A stretch of DNA of 64,000 bases, taken from NCBI GenBank assembly GCA_033558025.1, contig JAUCEF010000005.1:4278001-4342000 (forward strand). The letters are read 5' to 3'. Source of the stretch: Phytophthora sp. 'mugwort' (taxonomy: Eukaryota > Oomycota > Peronosporomycetes > Peronosporales > Peronosporaceae). The notes beneath the pieces are model-generated. The model worked only from the letters and a program-made list of their open reading frames with translations. It was not told the DNA's origin and searched no databases. Made by a program: the position numbers and the translations under genes. Of the stretch, positions 30,309 to 41,113 are shown in pieces. How positions within the stretch are numbered: the stretch's first letter is position 1; each line of letters begins with the position of its first letter.

Positions 30309-32518
30309 ATGAACCGCGTGCTGCAGCTGCCGCTGGGCGCCGGCGCCCCACCTGTCGTTGAGAGCTATACGCTGGGCGACGTGCTCATCTGCAAGGCTAA
30401 CCGCGGCAAGTTGCTGGAGGTCGAACACCTCGTCAAGACGCTGCATGCCGACGTCAATTACCGCAACCAGGCAAGACCAGAGTGATGGTCTTTGCAATAT
30501 GGAGGCTGATGGTTGTCCGTGTACAGCGCGACTGACGGTATCTACTGCTTGCCCTGTTCTGACGTATTGCAGCACGGCTGCTCGGCGCTGCACGGCGCGG
30601 CGGCGTCCGGCCAGCTGGACGTGGTCCAGTGGATGGGCGCGCACTGCGGCGTGGACTGGAGCGCCACGGACCATGACGACCAGACGGCGCTGCATTACGC
30701 CGCCTTCTACGGGCATCTGGAGGTGGTGCAGTTCCTTGTGGAGAACGGTGTGCCGCTGGACGCGCCCGATAAGTTTGGCCGTTTAGCGCATTGCTCGGCT
30801 GCCATCAACGGACACTTGGACGTGGTCGCGTACCTGTTAGAGGAATGTCCCAGCCCTATCGATATTAATGCAGTCGATGAGGTACGTTCAGCTTTAGGAT
30901 ACTAGAAGAATGGTGATAGACTGATGCAGACGCTGATACGCTCGTGTGTGTGTGCAGTACGGAGGCACGTGTCTGCATTGGGCGTCGTCGAAGGGACGGA
31001 AGGAGGTCATTCAGTACCTCTGTATGAAGGGCATCGACATCCACATCACCAGCTATGTGCGTATTAGTGGTTTAGTGAAGATATTCTGTACAGCTGTATT
31101 GACACGTCTTGTGGCTGCGGTCGGACAGGACAACAAGACGGCGTATCAGATTGCCAAGGACAAGCACAAGCAAAAGTGTGTGCAGTTTCTAAAGAGCTGG
31201 TACGAGACGTCGCAGGTATGACATGCAGACTGCTTTACCACTTTGGTAGTCTTTTAAAGAGGTTTCTGACGCGGAGGATGGTGTCACAATGCGAGCAGAA
31301 ATTCGTTCATGCAGCTGAAGAGGGAGACGACGAAGAAATCGCGCGGATCATCGCCGATATTAACGGAGCGTACCCTTTGCGGTTTATGCGTGACAAGGTA
31401 CCGAATCGAATGGGATATAGCTGATGCGGACCGGTGAACTAAACGTGTTGGTTGTGGTATTTTCTGGCAACAGAACGGTAAAAACGCAATGCATTGGGCG
31501 GCCGAGTTCGGACATTTACCGACTCTGAAGCTGTTGAGCGAGCATTTCGCTGTTTGGACGGACGTTGACAAGGTACGCAGCGTATCCCTGGGACAGGAAC
31601 ATACTATGATGTTGTAACAGGTGTGCATCATGTTCTGCTCATATTACTGTAGTTTGGTCGCAATGCATTGCATAGCGCTGCACTTGGAGGCAACAAGGAG
31701 TGTGCGTTCTGGCTTATCAGAAAATCCCGGGACTCTTCCGAGTTTCTTTCGCTTACACTGGTCGGTGCTTGATATCTAGCAATCTGTTGTGTCGCGGTGT
31801 TGAAGTGAGGTGCTTATCCTGTCTTTTCTGACGTGTTTTGTTTTCAATTACTCGTGCAGACGAACAAGAGTCCATCACGCTGTGCATTTGAAGCTGGCCA
31901 TAGCTCTCTCGCCAATTATCTGCAAGCGTGGGAGGAGGGCAATGACGATTACTCTACAAACGACGAGACGTCAACGTCGCTGCTAGAGTATGATGGCGGA
32001 CGCCCTGCGGGTGATGAAGAGGAGAACGTTGCGCCACGAAGCAGAAGTACGTCCTGTGTCGGACTTAGGCAGATGCTTTGTGATCGTATTATTTAATTTT
32101 CAACTGTTGTTGCTGCTTAGATATTGAGACCGTTTACAACTGGCTCAAGTTCTTCAAAATGGAAGAATACGCGCAGAATTTTGAGAAAGATGGCTTTGAT
32201 ACACTTCGTGGTGTGGCTACAATTGATGAGGAAGATCTTATCGACATGGATGTGAAAAAAGGTCATCGGCGTGTGGTGCTCTCTCATATTGAAGAGCTTC
32301 GCAACCAATTATCATTGCTGGACGAAAACGCAGAGGTCGCAGGGATGGAGCCTCTCTCCTCGCCGACCTTAAACATGCTTCCACCTATCACGAAACAGTC
32401 GTCAATATCCAGTATTGTTAGTGTATCTGGTGCTCCTGTAGCTGGGGCCGAGGCTATTCCTCATCGAACAGAGCGACGAGGATCAATTACAAATCTTCCC
32501 CTGCCAGCGGACGTGTAG
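30309..32518 (+). CDS. Ankyrin repeat and SAM domain protein
   Basis: Nine exons: 30309-30470, 30573-30881, 30958-31056, 31129-31215, 31299-31397, 31474-31572, 31653-31760, 31860-32046 and 32121-32518; 515 aa with all phases consistent. Exons 1-7 encode ankyrin repeats (CSALHGAAASGQLDVVQWMG, QTALHYAAFYGHLEVVQFLV, NAMHWAAEFGHLPTLKLLSE, NALHSAALGGNKECAFWLIR). Several exons are exactly 99 nt, one 33-residue repeat each. The last exon encodes a SAM domain (VYNWLKFFKMEEYAQNFEKD through VKKGHRRVVLSHIEEL). The first intron begins GC (CAG|GCAAGA) and ends CAG. It is a probable protein-protein adaptor; partners unknown. It converges on the CFAP144-like gene. Confidence 0.87.
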
Positions 32519-32738
32519 GTAGACAGCTCTCCGGTATGCCGTCTTCGTCTCTTTCTCTTCGAAGAAGGTTGCCAGTACCTGAAAAAGACCGGAAGAGCAA
32601 GCACAAAAAGGTGGAAATATTGGAATCTCGTCGACGATGGAGATGACGGAGGAAGGAGGGCTTTAATATGTTTTGGGCGTAGCCTTTCTTAGATGTTCCG
32701 TATGGCAATTGCCTTGTTCTTTTCGAGGTTGATCTGCA

Positions 32739-33375
32739 TCAACGCGTCGACTTGTCTGCAAATGGACTACAGCCTGCCATGGTGCAGTATGTATCGGCGA
32801 ATTTGGTGACGTCGCAGCTTGAAGGAACAAGGGCCAACACATGAGAACATGCTCACGGAATACGGTACGGTAAGAGAACTTGCAGGAGGTTATACACTGT
32901 ACATACCTGCCACGGCCCTTGAACATTCGTTGATGCATGTTTGCTCGCATTCCCTTGTTTGCCATGTCATGAAGCCACCCGACACGCTGAGCTTCTGTCA
33001 TTGGTAAGGCTTGTTTCTCGGTGGGTCTTTTTGTCGCTTCGTGCAGTTTTGCTGCGAGTTCTCGTGTTTCAAGGACGTCTTGAGTTTTACCAAAGTCTGC
33101 TGGATGGGTCTGAGTGGGTTTTAAAGTAATTGAGCTCACTTACGATAACCAAGCGTTTTTGTTTGACGTGGCAGTAAGAAGATCACGAAATGGTAAGTAC
33201 AAGTTCTAGCGAACAAATGGCAACCCGCGCAGAACGTACGAGTCTTCGGGTTGAGCTGGAATGGTGTGAGTGCACTTTCCATTTCATACTCGGTCTTAAG
33301 CTGCTCGCGCCAGATCTGGTTGCGAGCTACCTCATCGATCTTGGATGCAAGAGACTCACGCTTCTTGTCTGACAT
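32739..33375 (-). CDS. CFAP144/FAM183-like ciliary protein
   Basis: Exons 33375-33240, 33096-32907 and 32817-32739; 134 aa. The model uses acceptor CCAGCAG at 33097 because only it joins the phase-1 donor after NPKT; the intron is then 143 bp, longer than its neighbours. Protein starts MSDKKRESLASKIDEVARNQ and contains LKTEYEMESALTPFQLNPKT, LPMTEAQRVGWL and CDVTKFADTYCTMAGCSPFA. The order of an N-terminal helical segment, a T-x-A-Q-x-x-GW block and a C-terminal D-x-T-x-x-A-D segment resembles the FAM183/CFAP144 family of microtubule inner proteins of cilia. This is pattern recognition from memory and moderate in strength. RSP3 nearby makes a flagellar role plausible. Confidence 0.55.
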
Positions 33376-33566
33376 GGCAGGATGTTTTAGGTAGCAAATG
33401 CTCGAATGAAGAGGATCTCAAAAGGATGAACTCTTGCAACATCGCATGCGAATGAAGTGTGTATTTTGAGAAACCTATTTGAAGGGAAAATATCCGCTGC
33501 CTTCAAGGATTACGGCTACGAATCATGTCTAGCATCGACCTAGGGGAGTTCCTGGTAAGCTTTCGT

Positions 33567-36500
33567 CTACATCTTTTCCATGGTAGTTTTGACAGCCTTA
33601 ATGAAGTCGTCACGCTGCTGAACTTCGTAAGAATTGCGTCGCTCCACAACTTGTCCGTCGTCCGCTTTCCACTTGTAGTAGATGCTCACCATGAGCGCGT
33701 TCTTCTTGAGGCAAGTCATTCGTGTGATGTGTGAGAGCGGGTGACACGATTTCACGGTGAACATGTCGTCCTCATTGCGCGTGGCAGATTTCAACACCAC
33801 AAGGTGATTCTCCATCACGACGACGCGGCGTGGATGCGTGCTCACGTGTGACCCACCGCCGGCATTTCCAGTAGGTATCTTCTTCTTGTAGCAGGCGAAG
33901 AATGGGCTGCTCACACACTGTAACATCTGCGTGCGACTCACCGTCGTACCCTTTTTCAGCTCACTAACGTGGCCCTTGACAACTTCGTGGACAGGTCCAG
34001 GAATACCAACGGCAAGAGGAGAATCCCTCGCGAAACTGGGCGTCAAAGACGGGCAGCTCTCGCTTCCTTCAATATCTTGGACAAAGTGTCCTTCGTGATC
34101 TTCGTCGTCATCGTCGTCATCGATCGTGAACATTTCGTCTGCAGATTGGTGGAAGAACTTACTGTGAGCGGGATCAGACGACAGAGCAGCACGCGGTGCA
34201 GGGGGTGTACTAGCAGGGGTTGTGCTGCTGGCAGGGAACAACTTTGTTGTCGTAGGCGATGCCGCGGCGCCCGCTTCCTTCGCAGAGGGCGAAAAGGTTG
34301 AAGGGAACGGGACTCGGACCTTAGCTGTGGTCGTCGTAGCCCCAGCAGCTTGTTCGACGGCGTGCTCCATCGCAGACTCGACTTTCTTGAGCATGTCCAG
34401 ACTCTCCGAGCCGATTGCTACCAGCGAGTTCCGCAATTTATTCAGATTCGGCATCGTCGCTGGCTTTGTCTCCTTCATAGGAGCACCCGAGGTCTTGACA
34501 GCCGCCTGCATGCTCCCCGTTCGGTTCTTGTTGCCCAGATTCCCCATGTTGGCTGCAGCGTTGGCAAATTCCGCGGTGGTCGCCGCAGATTTCTTAATCA
34601 GCCATTTCGTGCCATCCATCGTCGGACTCAGGAGTGTCTTGCCACCAGTTTTGAAGGCACCAGCAAAACTCGAGTAGTACGAACCAGCAGGAGGGTTTTT
34701 CGTATTGAGAGCAGCAGGAGATAGATTGATATCCGTGAACCCAGAGTCGTCCATACCAGTGCTTGATGGACGAGATGATGCCTCACTCGTTCTTGAGCTT
34801 CCAGTCCGTGCGTTCGCTGCAAAGCCCCAGTCATCGTCATGCACCGACTCCTTCTTTTCTTCAACAAGTGCCGCGTTCGAGGCCCCAGCAGTGACATGAG
34901 GAAGAACAGCCTCCATGCTTCGATCATGCTGGCAAAGTGTGCAGTTGGGTGTGTCGTGGTCTCCCAGATCATCGACAGTTAAAGTGTTGGAGCGGAACAA
35001 GTGGCCGTGAGTGGCGGAATAACCCCCATCGAGGACGCTCACGCGCGGAAAATCGTGCTTCAGCAAGAACTCGACCGTGGATTGAACGCGCGTTTGGTCG
35101 TTGGCGTACGTCTCAAGGAATTCCTCACTCAAGGAGAACGGTGAAGCCGAAGCTACGCCTTGTTTCTGCTGGAACTGGAGCAGCTCCCCAGCAATGTGCG
35201 CGTAGCCTTGTCCCATGACGCAAATGTGTACTCCAGCGCTTTTCAGTGGACCGAGAGTAGCAAGAACCTGATCCAACACTGCAGAGGTCGAGACAGCGTC
35301 GGGGTCAAAGAGGAAAGCAGTCGGCACTTGGCCTCGACGCGTTTCCTGCAGACCACGGCAATCGACGATAAAGTAACGAAGGGATCCAGTCTCGTGTCCT
35401 TGAATCCCGCCGAACACGGACGGGATCACTTCACTAGCTGGCAGCGTCACAGAGACAGAAGCTACTTCCATCGCCTGCACGTGGAGGTAAAAGAGCTGCT
35501 GGGTTTCTGGAGAATCCGCCAACAAGTTGGATGTCGGTGACGATAAAGCTGCCATGGGGTTGAGCGGGACCATCGTAAACAATTTGACGGGCATGTCGAT
35601 CATCAATCGCACGGGCATATCAATCATCAGGTTCGACACATCTTTCAATCCTTGAGTTGACGCGGACAGCAAGTTATTCATTCCGAAATTACTGTTGGAT
35701 CCAGCGGAAGTGCCTGGGGTTTGAGTTTCTGTAGATTTTGCATCATTCTTGACGGTCAGTGGCAACTGGACACCAGCACGGCGAAGGTTTGCGCAAATGC
35801 AAGGTGGTGTTGCCTCCATCAAGTGACGAAGACCCTGGACGAAGACCTTGTCTTCCGGTAGCTCTCCGCGCAGTAACGTTTCCAACAGAGTCGTCGCCAT
35901 ACAGTGGCGTAGTTGCTCGCCTTCCATACGCATCAACGTTTTCTCGGCCGCCACAATAGCGTAAAGCGTGATGAAGCATCCAGTCGTCAGTGGTGCATTC
36001 TCGGTCAAAGAGAAAGCCTCCAGTACCAGACTATAGTCCCACACCTTGAGCAAGAACTCAAAGTTGGCAGACCCACTCACGATCCCTTCACCTTCGAAGA
36101 ACGATGAAAGCCACGAATCCGGGATAGCGCCACTTCCTTTGGTTCCTTGGTATTCCTCTGGAGGCGCATGGTTCCACGTCGGGAAGTGCTCATTCAAGTG
36201 GGAAGCAAGACGTGGCGCATGGTAGAGCAGTAAACGCTTGAGCAGTGGACGTCGACTGGTGGCTGAAGAGCGCAGAGGGAGGTTCTTGCTGATATGCGGT
36301 AGGAATCGACGGCACGTAGCTGCCAGTATCTCCACAGTTTCAGGGTGAAGTGGTTCACTGCCACTCGCAAGCAGCAGCGGCGCGAAAGTGAGCGCCATTC
36401 CCGAGAAATAGTCGAGATGAAGTTGAGTGCACAGGTGAGTGAGCAGAGTTTCGGCATTATCGATGAAGAGCAAGTGGGAGCCACGCATGCTATCGCCCAC

Positions 36501-37605
36501 TTCGCCAAGGACGCGTGCGTGCGCTGCACTCGAGAAAATACGAGAGCACAAGGCCTCCACTTCCTTACGAAGCAAGGCTTGGCTTGGAAGTGAACGGGGA
36601 GTTGTCTGTACAGCGTACATTGATGCGGAATCCTCTGGTCCGGGCTAAAGCAGCGACGGCAACAGCGAACAGTTTAGATAGTACAAGATACAAGAGCTCT
36701 TCATACTTGCCGCACCTGTACAGCACGTCGCCATAATGCAAGACGAGAACCGGCTGGTAGTTCTCCTATCTCGAGGAAAGTCTGTCGCGCGGCTATCACA
36801 TCTGGAACGTCACAAAGGAGAAGGATCAAAAAGCTGCAGACCAGCAAAGAGATAATTTGTTCTTCGTACCGATCTGAGCCTTGTGCTGCGCCTGGACCTG
36901 GCTCTTGATCTGCAAAGAGGAGCTGCTATTCTCACGTGAGGTACTGGCATTGGCCTGTTTGTTGGCTTTCTGGACAATCTTTTCAAGATCGTCATCGTCA
37001 TCATCGAGCGAGATGTTGCCAACGGGGGCAAAATGAACGAAGGAAGTACCTGCATCAGCAGTTTTCACAATCTGCTCCAGGAAGTCGTCGTCGTCAAGCG
37101 AAATGGACTTCACAGGTGCGCTTATGTTTGCTTGCGTCTCTAACATTCCATCAAAATCGTCGTCGGAGCGAGGCGCAATACTGTCAAAGGAGCTTGGAAG
37201 CGCATTGGAAATTACGCGCATTCGGTCGAGATCGCTCTTATCAAGAGATGCACTGCTTGGCGTATCAAAGCTAGTACCCTCGTCCATCCGGTCGAAGTCG
37301 TCGTCGAGTGAGATACTTTCAAACATGGCTGCGGAATCAGGTGTAACCAGGGCCGCTGCTGCCTTCGAAGAGCCCCCGTCATCAAGCCAAGACAAAAACT
37401 CATCCTGTTCACGACTACCAATCTGCTCCCAGTTCGATCCTTGAGACGGCTGCGCACCTGCGTCCTCAACAGGCTTAGTCACTTTCCGTGTGGCGTCTCC
37501 TCTGAACAACTCGTCGTCCAAGTTCACGTCCGTCAGAGTGGCCGTTCCAGTTGCGTCCATTTTCGGGTCGTCGCCGAAGATGTCATCGAAGTCCGAAGCC
37601 GACAT
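33567..37605 (-). CDS. TBC1D23-like TBC-rhodanese protein
   Basis: Three exons: 37605-36870, 36801-36707 and 36644-33567; 1302 aa. The short middle exon encodes TFLEIGELPAGSRLALWRRA, the opening of the TBC domain, and joins two large open frames in phase, so these are one gene. Residues 1-245 are acidic and disordered with three copies of an ISLDDD[DF] motif. The TBC domain (about 255-560) lacks the usual catalytic Arg/Gln fingers as far as I can see, as in TBC1D23. A rhodanese domain (about 690-830) begins RYFIVDCRGLQETRRGQVP; its active Cys is not obvious. A Ser/Thr-rich linker and a C-terminal PH-like domain (about 1170-1302, ending EVQQRDDFIKAVKTTMEKM) follow. TBC1D23 links golgins to the WASH complex in endosome-to-Golgi capture of vesicles. 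Confidence 0.85.
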
Positions 37606-38000
37606 CCTGACTGAAGTTGATAACTACAAAGGATTAACAAAGCACCTTGATCCTTCCCTAACGCTCAACAACTTGCTCTGTCTAAGCGAATGCTCACGAA
37701 GAACTGCCCGGGCGGTTGCAGACGATCTCTCCGCTCTTCACTATTTTAAGAAAAAAAACTGCCACAAGCTTGAGGTGTGTGTGCGCTCTGCCTGCACTTA
37801 CATCGACACTGAGTCGCCAACCTTGAAGCTGTTCACCCCCTTGTTTCTTCAGCTGAATCAAAAAAAAAAACACATTAATCACCATCCAAAAGCGATTTTA
37901 CAGCTTAGCAACAGCTTCGGGACCCACTTTCAAAATATATATATTCTCGTTAACTAAGGGTCCGTCCACAAACCAATCATGTACGAATCTTTCTTCCTCC
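37606..38000. other. Intergenic, no gene seen
   Basis: About 400 bp of AT-richer sequence between the TBC1D23-like start and the end of the ubiquitin-like membrane protein gene. It contains A-runs at 37860 and 37749 and a TATATATAT stretch at 37937. It would hold the promoter of the former and the 3' end of the latter. Confidence 0.5.
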
Positions 38001-39413
38001 TTAGACCACTTCAGGCAGACTCACTGGAGGTGCGGCATTCATTGCGGCCGCCGCAAACGACTGGTTGTAGATGGACACCTCGCGCTGATGTAGATACGAG
38101 TGACGGATAGCTACGAGCCACATGACGAAAAGCATGATCGCCTGGAAGATGTTGGCCGACACGATGTCGTCCTTTGTCGGGCCCTGTCCACCATAGGGAT
38201 ACTGCACTCGCTCCGTTGGGAAATCCGACTCGGAGATCTGCACGGTCGTGTATATCTGCTCTGCAACTGTCAGGATGGCAAGCCACACAACACCTCGACA
38301 ATAGAAACGAATTGGTCGAATATCCGTGTCGTGTGCTGACTTGAAGCCCACGCAGCCCACGTACACGCCGAAGCAGTGCACCATGAGCTCGATACCACCA
38401 ATCAGCGGGTCGGGCGTGTAGTACTGTGGGTACTCGTCGTATCGATCTATCGGGTGGTCCATTCCGCTGGCCCCCGTTCCTTCTCGTTCCCGTTCCTGTT
38501 GCGCCGCTCGCTGTTGCTGGTCATTGGCCAGCAGTGCGAACTGACCCATGACCTTCATGGTGTAGATGATCAACAAAAAGGAGCTCCAGAGCTTGACACG
38601 TCGTGCACAGTTGCCCAGTGGGGAGTCGAGCATCAGCGGGTCCACGCGTCTAGCTGAGTCTGACGGGAATACGGCCGACGACACGATGTCACTGTTAATG
38701 TTCACGACCGTGATGCCATCGTCACGTCCCCCACTGGAGCTCCCATTGGCGTTGAGTTCCGCGTTTAAAATCTCGGGGTCGGGCGTGGGCGCTGCCCTTA
38801 CAAAGAGGTGGATAGTGTGGCCATCTTCGACCTTGTAGCTGTCCAGCGTGGCCTCGTCCTCTAGCACTCGGCCACGGTAAATGAGTCTCTGAGAGGCCAT
38901 GGCCACCTCGGTACTCTCTAGCACCTTCTGCTTCATGTGGGCCACGGTCCAGTCCAGACGACACGAGATGCTGAAGAACTTGCCGTTCAAGTCCAAAATC
39001 CGGACGTGGATGGCCTCGGGATCTGCCTCCTCCTCAGCGTCGTTGGACTGCTGGCCGACCTCATCCGGCGTCTCCTTCGTGTCCTCCTGCTCGGTCTCAG
39101 GCGTCTCCTTCTTGTCCTCCTTCTGGCCATCCTCCTCCCGCGCCACCTCCTGATGCTGACGCTGCAGTGTCGGATGCTGCGTCTCCTCCACGTCAGCGTC
39201 CGTGTCGGCCTCGCTGTCACTGCGCATGAGCGCCGACCGGCTCGTGGCGCTGGCCGGCGACGTCACGCGTGCGTTTGCGGCCGCGGGCAAAGCTGAGGAG
39301 GCGGCCGTCAGCTGCTGCGCGCTCTCCTCATCGTCGTTGCCTCCCGGAAGTATCTCGTACCTGCGGCCGCGCTCGCTGCTCGCCGTAGGGGACACTCCCA
39401 AGAACCGCCCCAT
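38001..39413 (-). CDS. Membrane-anchored ubiquitin-like domain protein
   Basis: Single exon, 470 aa, ATG 39413. Residues 1 to about 135 are disordered and acidic. A ubiquitin-like fold spans about 138-210 (IHVRILDLNGKFFSISCRLD, then QRLIYRGRVLEDEATLDSYK, ending HTIHLFVRAAP). There is no C-terminal di-Gly, so it is an integral UBL rather than a conjugated one. Four hydrophobic segments follow at about 271-293, 339-357, 374-391 and 418-438 (for example IFQAIMLFVMWLVAIRHSYL). The layout of a cytosolic UBL on a multi-span anchor resembles ER-quality-control proteins such as TMUB/HERP types, but I cannot name an orthologue. The UBL is similar to that of the BAG6-like gene 8 kb away. Confidence 0.8.
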   Translation of the reverse strand: MGRFLGVSPTASSERGRRYEILPGGNDDEESAQQLTAASSALPAAANARVTSPASATSRSALMRSDSEADTDADVEETQHPTLQRQHQEVAREEDGQKEDKKETPETEQEDTKETPDEVGQQSNDAEEEADPEAIHVRILDLNGKFFSISCRLDWTVAHMKQKVLESTEVAMASQRLIYRGRVLEDEATLDSYKVEDGHTIHLFVRAAPTPDPEILNAELNANGSSSGGRDDGITVVNINSDIVSSAVFPSDSARRVDPLMLDSPLGNCARRVKLWSSFLLIIYTMKVMGQFALLANDQQQRAAQQEREREGTGASGMDHPIDRYDEYPQYYTPDPLIGGIELMVHCFGVYVGCVGFKSAHDTDIRPIRFYCRGVVWLAILTVAEQIYTTVQISESDFPTERVQYPYGGQGPTKDDIVSANIFQAIMLFVMWLVAIRHSYLHQREVSIYNQSFAAAAMNAAPPVSLPEVV

Positions 39414-39642
39414 GCTGTCTAGGTGCTGGGATGTCTCTTCCTTTTCCGCACTGAAGGTCGGATAAACTGAACACGGATTGGAGAATATCCAGCCATGACA
39501 ATTGGAAAAGAAGGTTTTCAGATTGGCTAAAATTTATCGTGATAATCGCTTGTGAATTTTATTCAGTCTAGATGATGCGTTTTGGCCAATGGTTGCGCTG
39601 CGTTTTATTGCTCGCTGGTCAGTACCGATACGGCGAACGGCC

Positions 39643-40245
39643 ATGACGAAGGCGAAGGCGCCCGTGGTCGCGCAGTTCAAGCGGCCAGGCGGCAGCCAGG
39701 CAAAGACGAAGCAGCAGCTGAAGCGCAAGACGCGCAGGACTGTGGAGATCGAGCGGCCGTGGACGGCGCCGCAGTTCGAGGAGCTGCCCAAGGAGGAACG
39801 CGACATCGTACTAGACCGCCTGCAGAAAGAGGTGGTGGACGTTCCTGTCACGCGCCGCCACGCGGTGCGAGGCGTGAATCAAGTCGCCCGAGCCGTGTCC
39901 AGAGGGGAACTTAGAGTGGTGGTCTTCGCAAATAATCCCCAGTCGCTGGCGTTCGGCCACCTGCCGCTGCTCTGCCGACTACACCAGGTGCCCATCTGCG
40001 TGCTGCACCTGTCGTCCAAGACATTCGGCCGACTTTTCCAGCTCAAGAGCATGGTGGCTGTCGGCATTAAAGCCCCGAAGGAGGACGAAGTGCTTCAGAG
40101 TGGAGCGGCAGGAGCAAAGGAGTCTGAAGGTGTTAGTGATAGTGCTGTAGCGGCTAAGCTGCCAATGCAGCTGACAGAAGTGGAGCGCAAGAAGATTGCG
40201 AGCATCACCGAGTTCTTGATCTCCAAGGCCAGCAAGCGGGTGTAG
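39643..40245 (+). CDS. L7Ae/Rpp38-like RNase P/MRP subunit
   Basis: Open frame 39589-40245; ATG 39643 (200 aa) is preferred because the upstream 18 codons (MVALRFIARWSVPIRRTA) are not typical of the family. If the first ATG were used a mitochondrial presequence-like start would result. The N-terminal part is basic (KQQLKRKTRRTVEIERPWTA). The L7Ae fold follows: RRHAVRGVNQVARAVSRGEL, RVVVFANNPQSLAFGHLPLL, CRLHQVPICVLHLSSKTFGR, LFQLKSMVAVGIK. GVNxVxRAxxRGEL and the late HLSSKxxGR fit Rpp38-type proteins, which bind kink-turns in RNase P and MRP RNA and act in tRNA and rRNA processing. A ribosomal L7Ae-type protein is the alternative. The C-terminal tail is unrecognised. Confidence 0.72.
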   Translation: MTKAKAPVVAQFKRPGGSQAKTKQQLKRKTRRTVEIERPWTAPQFEELPKEERDIVLDRLQKEVVDVPVTRRHAVRGVNQVARAVSRGELRVVVFANNPQSLAFGHLPLLCRLHQVPICVLHLSSKTFGRLFQLKSMVAVGIKAPKEDEVLQSGAAGAKESEGVSDSAVAAKLPMQLTEVERKKIASITEFLISKASKRV

Positions 40246-41113
40246 TTGGGGATGACCTGGATGCATAGTCTAATGCAAACGATATGATATGCGGAGAACC
40301 TTGTTTATTGCCATCACAGCGCGTAACTCAACTCAGTGAATGGTTCAGACTCAAATTTTACAGTTTAGTGTCCGCCGTTCTGAGGGTGATCAACATGATG
40401 ACGGATACGTATGCTGCCAGTATGCTCGTCGACACACGTCTTCGAAATTGTTGGCAACGGACGGTGGGGTGACGCATTCGTTGACAAAAGTGGCGATATT
40501 GCAGAGCGTGTAACTTGAACAGTCGTAGATCAAATTGATTTTCATGGTTCCTGTTAGTACCAGGGTGTTATTTGATTTGTCGAAGAATACACTGAGTGGT
40601 GATAGAAGTGAAACAATGATGCCCACCATGGAAGGTGTTCCAGCTTGTGGTTTGCCCTTCAGAAGAATCCACCACATCACCTTCTTAGTCATGCGGCAAG
40701 GTTGAAAACGCGAGGATACTATCTTCGTTAGTGCAAGAAGGGGAGGAATTCCTCCTAGCCACGCTGACATTTGCTGATGCACAACTTAAAACTGAGTTAT
40801 TATTGGAATACAAACACAAGCTTAAACCAAGGAGACCTATGGCAACTGTGTCGTGTTTGCCGAGTAGTAGTAGGTACTATTGAGCGATACATCTCGCACA
40901 ATGAAGGCAAGCAACCAAAATAGCACAAACCTATAACTACAATAACACACTGTACATGTATATTAAATTCATGTGTGAGTTTCTCGAGCCGGAAATGTAC
41001 TTCTGCTTATCTCAAGACGACAATTCTGTACTTACTGTTATCCGCAATTCATGTTTCTGTACTTTAACCAATTGTGTCTATTTGCTTTGCCAATCAATCA
41101 ATTCGGTACCATC
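40246..41113. other. Intergenic; one unassigned minus-strand ORF
   Basis: A 130-codon minus-strand frame (40782-40390) begins MHQQMSAWLGGIPPLLALTK and contains hydrophobic stretches (VGIIVSLLSPLSVFF) and several Cys. It could be a small membrane or secreted protein but has no family I recognise. Sequence from 40790 to 41050 is AT-rich and without coding signal. Confidence 0.35.

Noticed and set aside
30144..30716. 190-codon minus-strand frame over the first exons of the ankyrin-SAM gene
   Set aside because: It crosses a convincing intron and both flanking exons of the plus-strand gene; its codons mirror the ankyrin frame.
33525..33554. ATG followed by ten codons and a GTAAGC donor on the plus strand, looking like a first exon
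   Set aside because: Everything downstream for 3 kb is the minus-strand TBC1D23-like gene, and no continuing plus-strand exon with family features was found.
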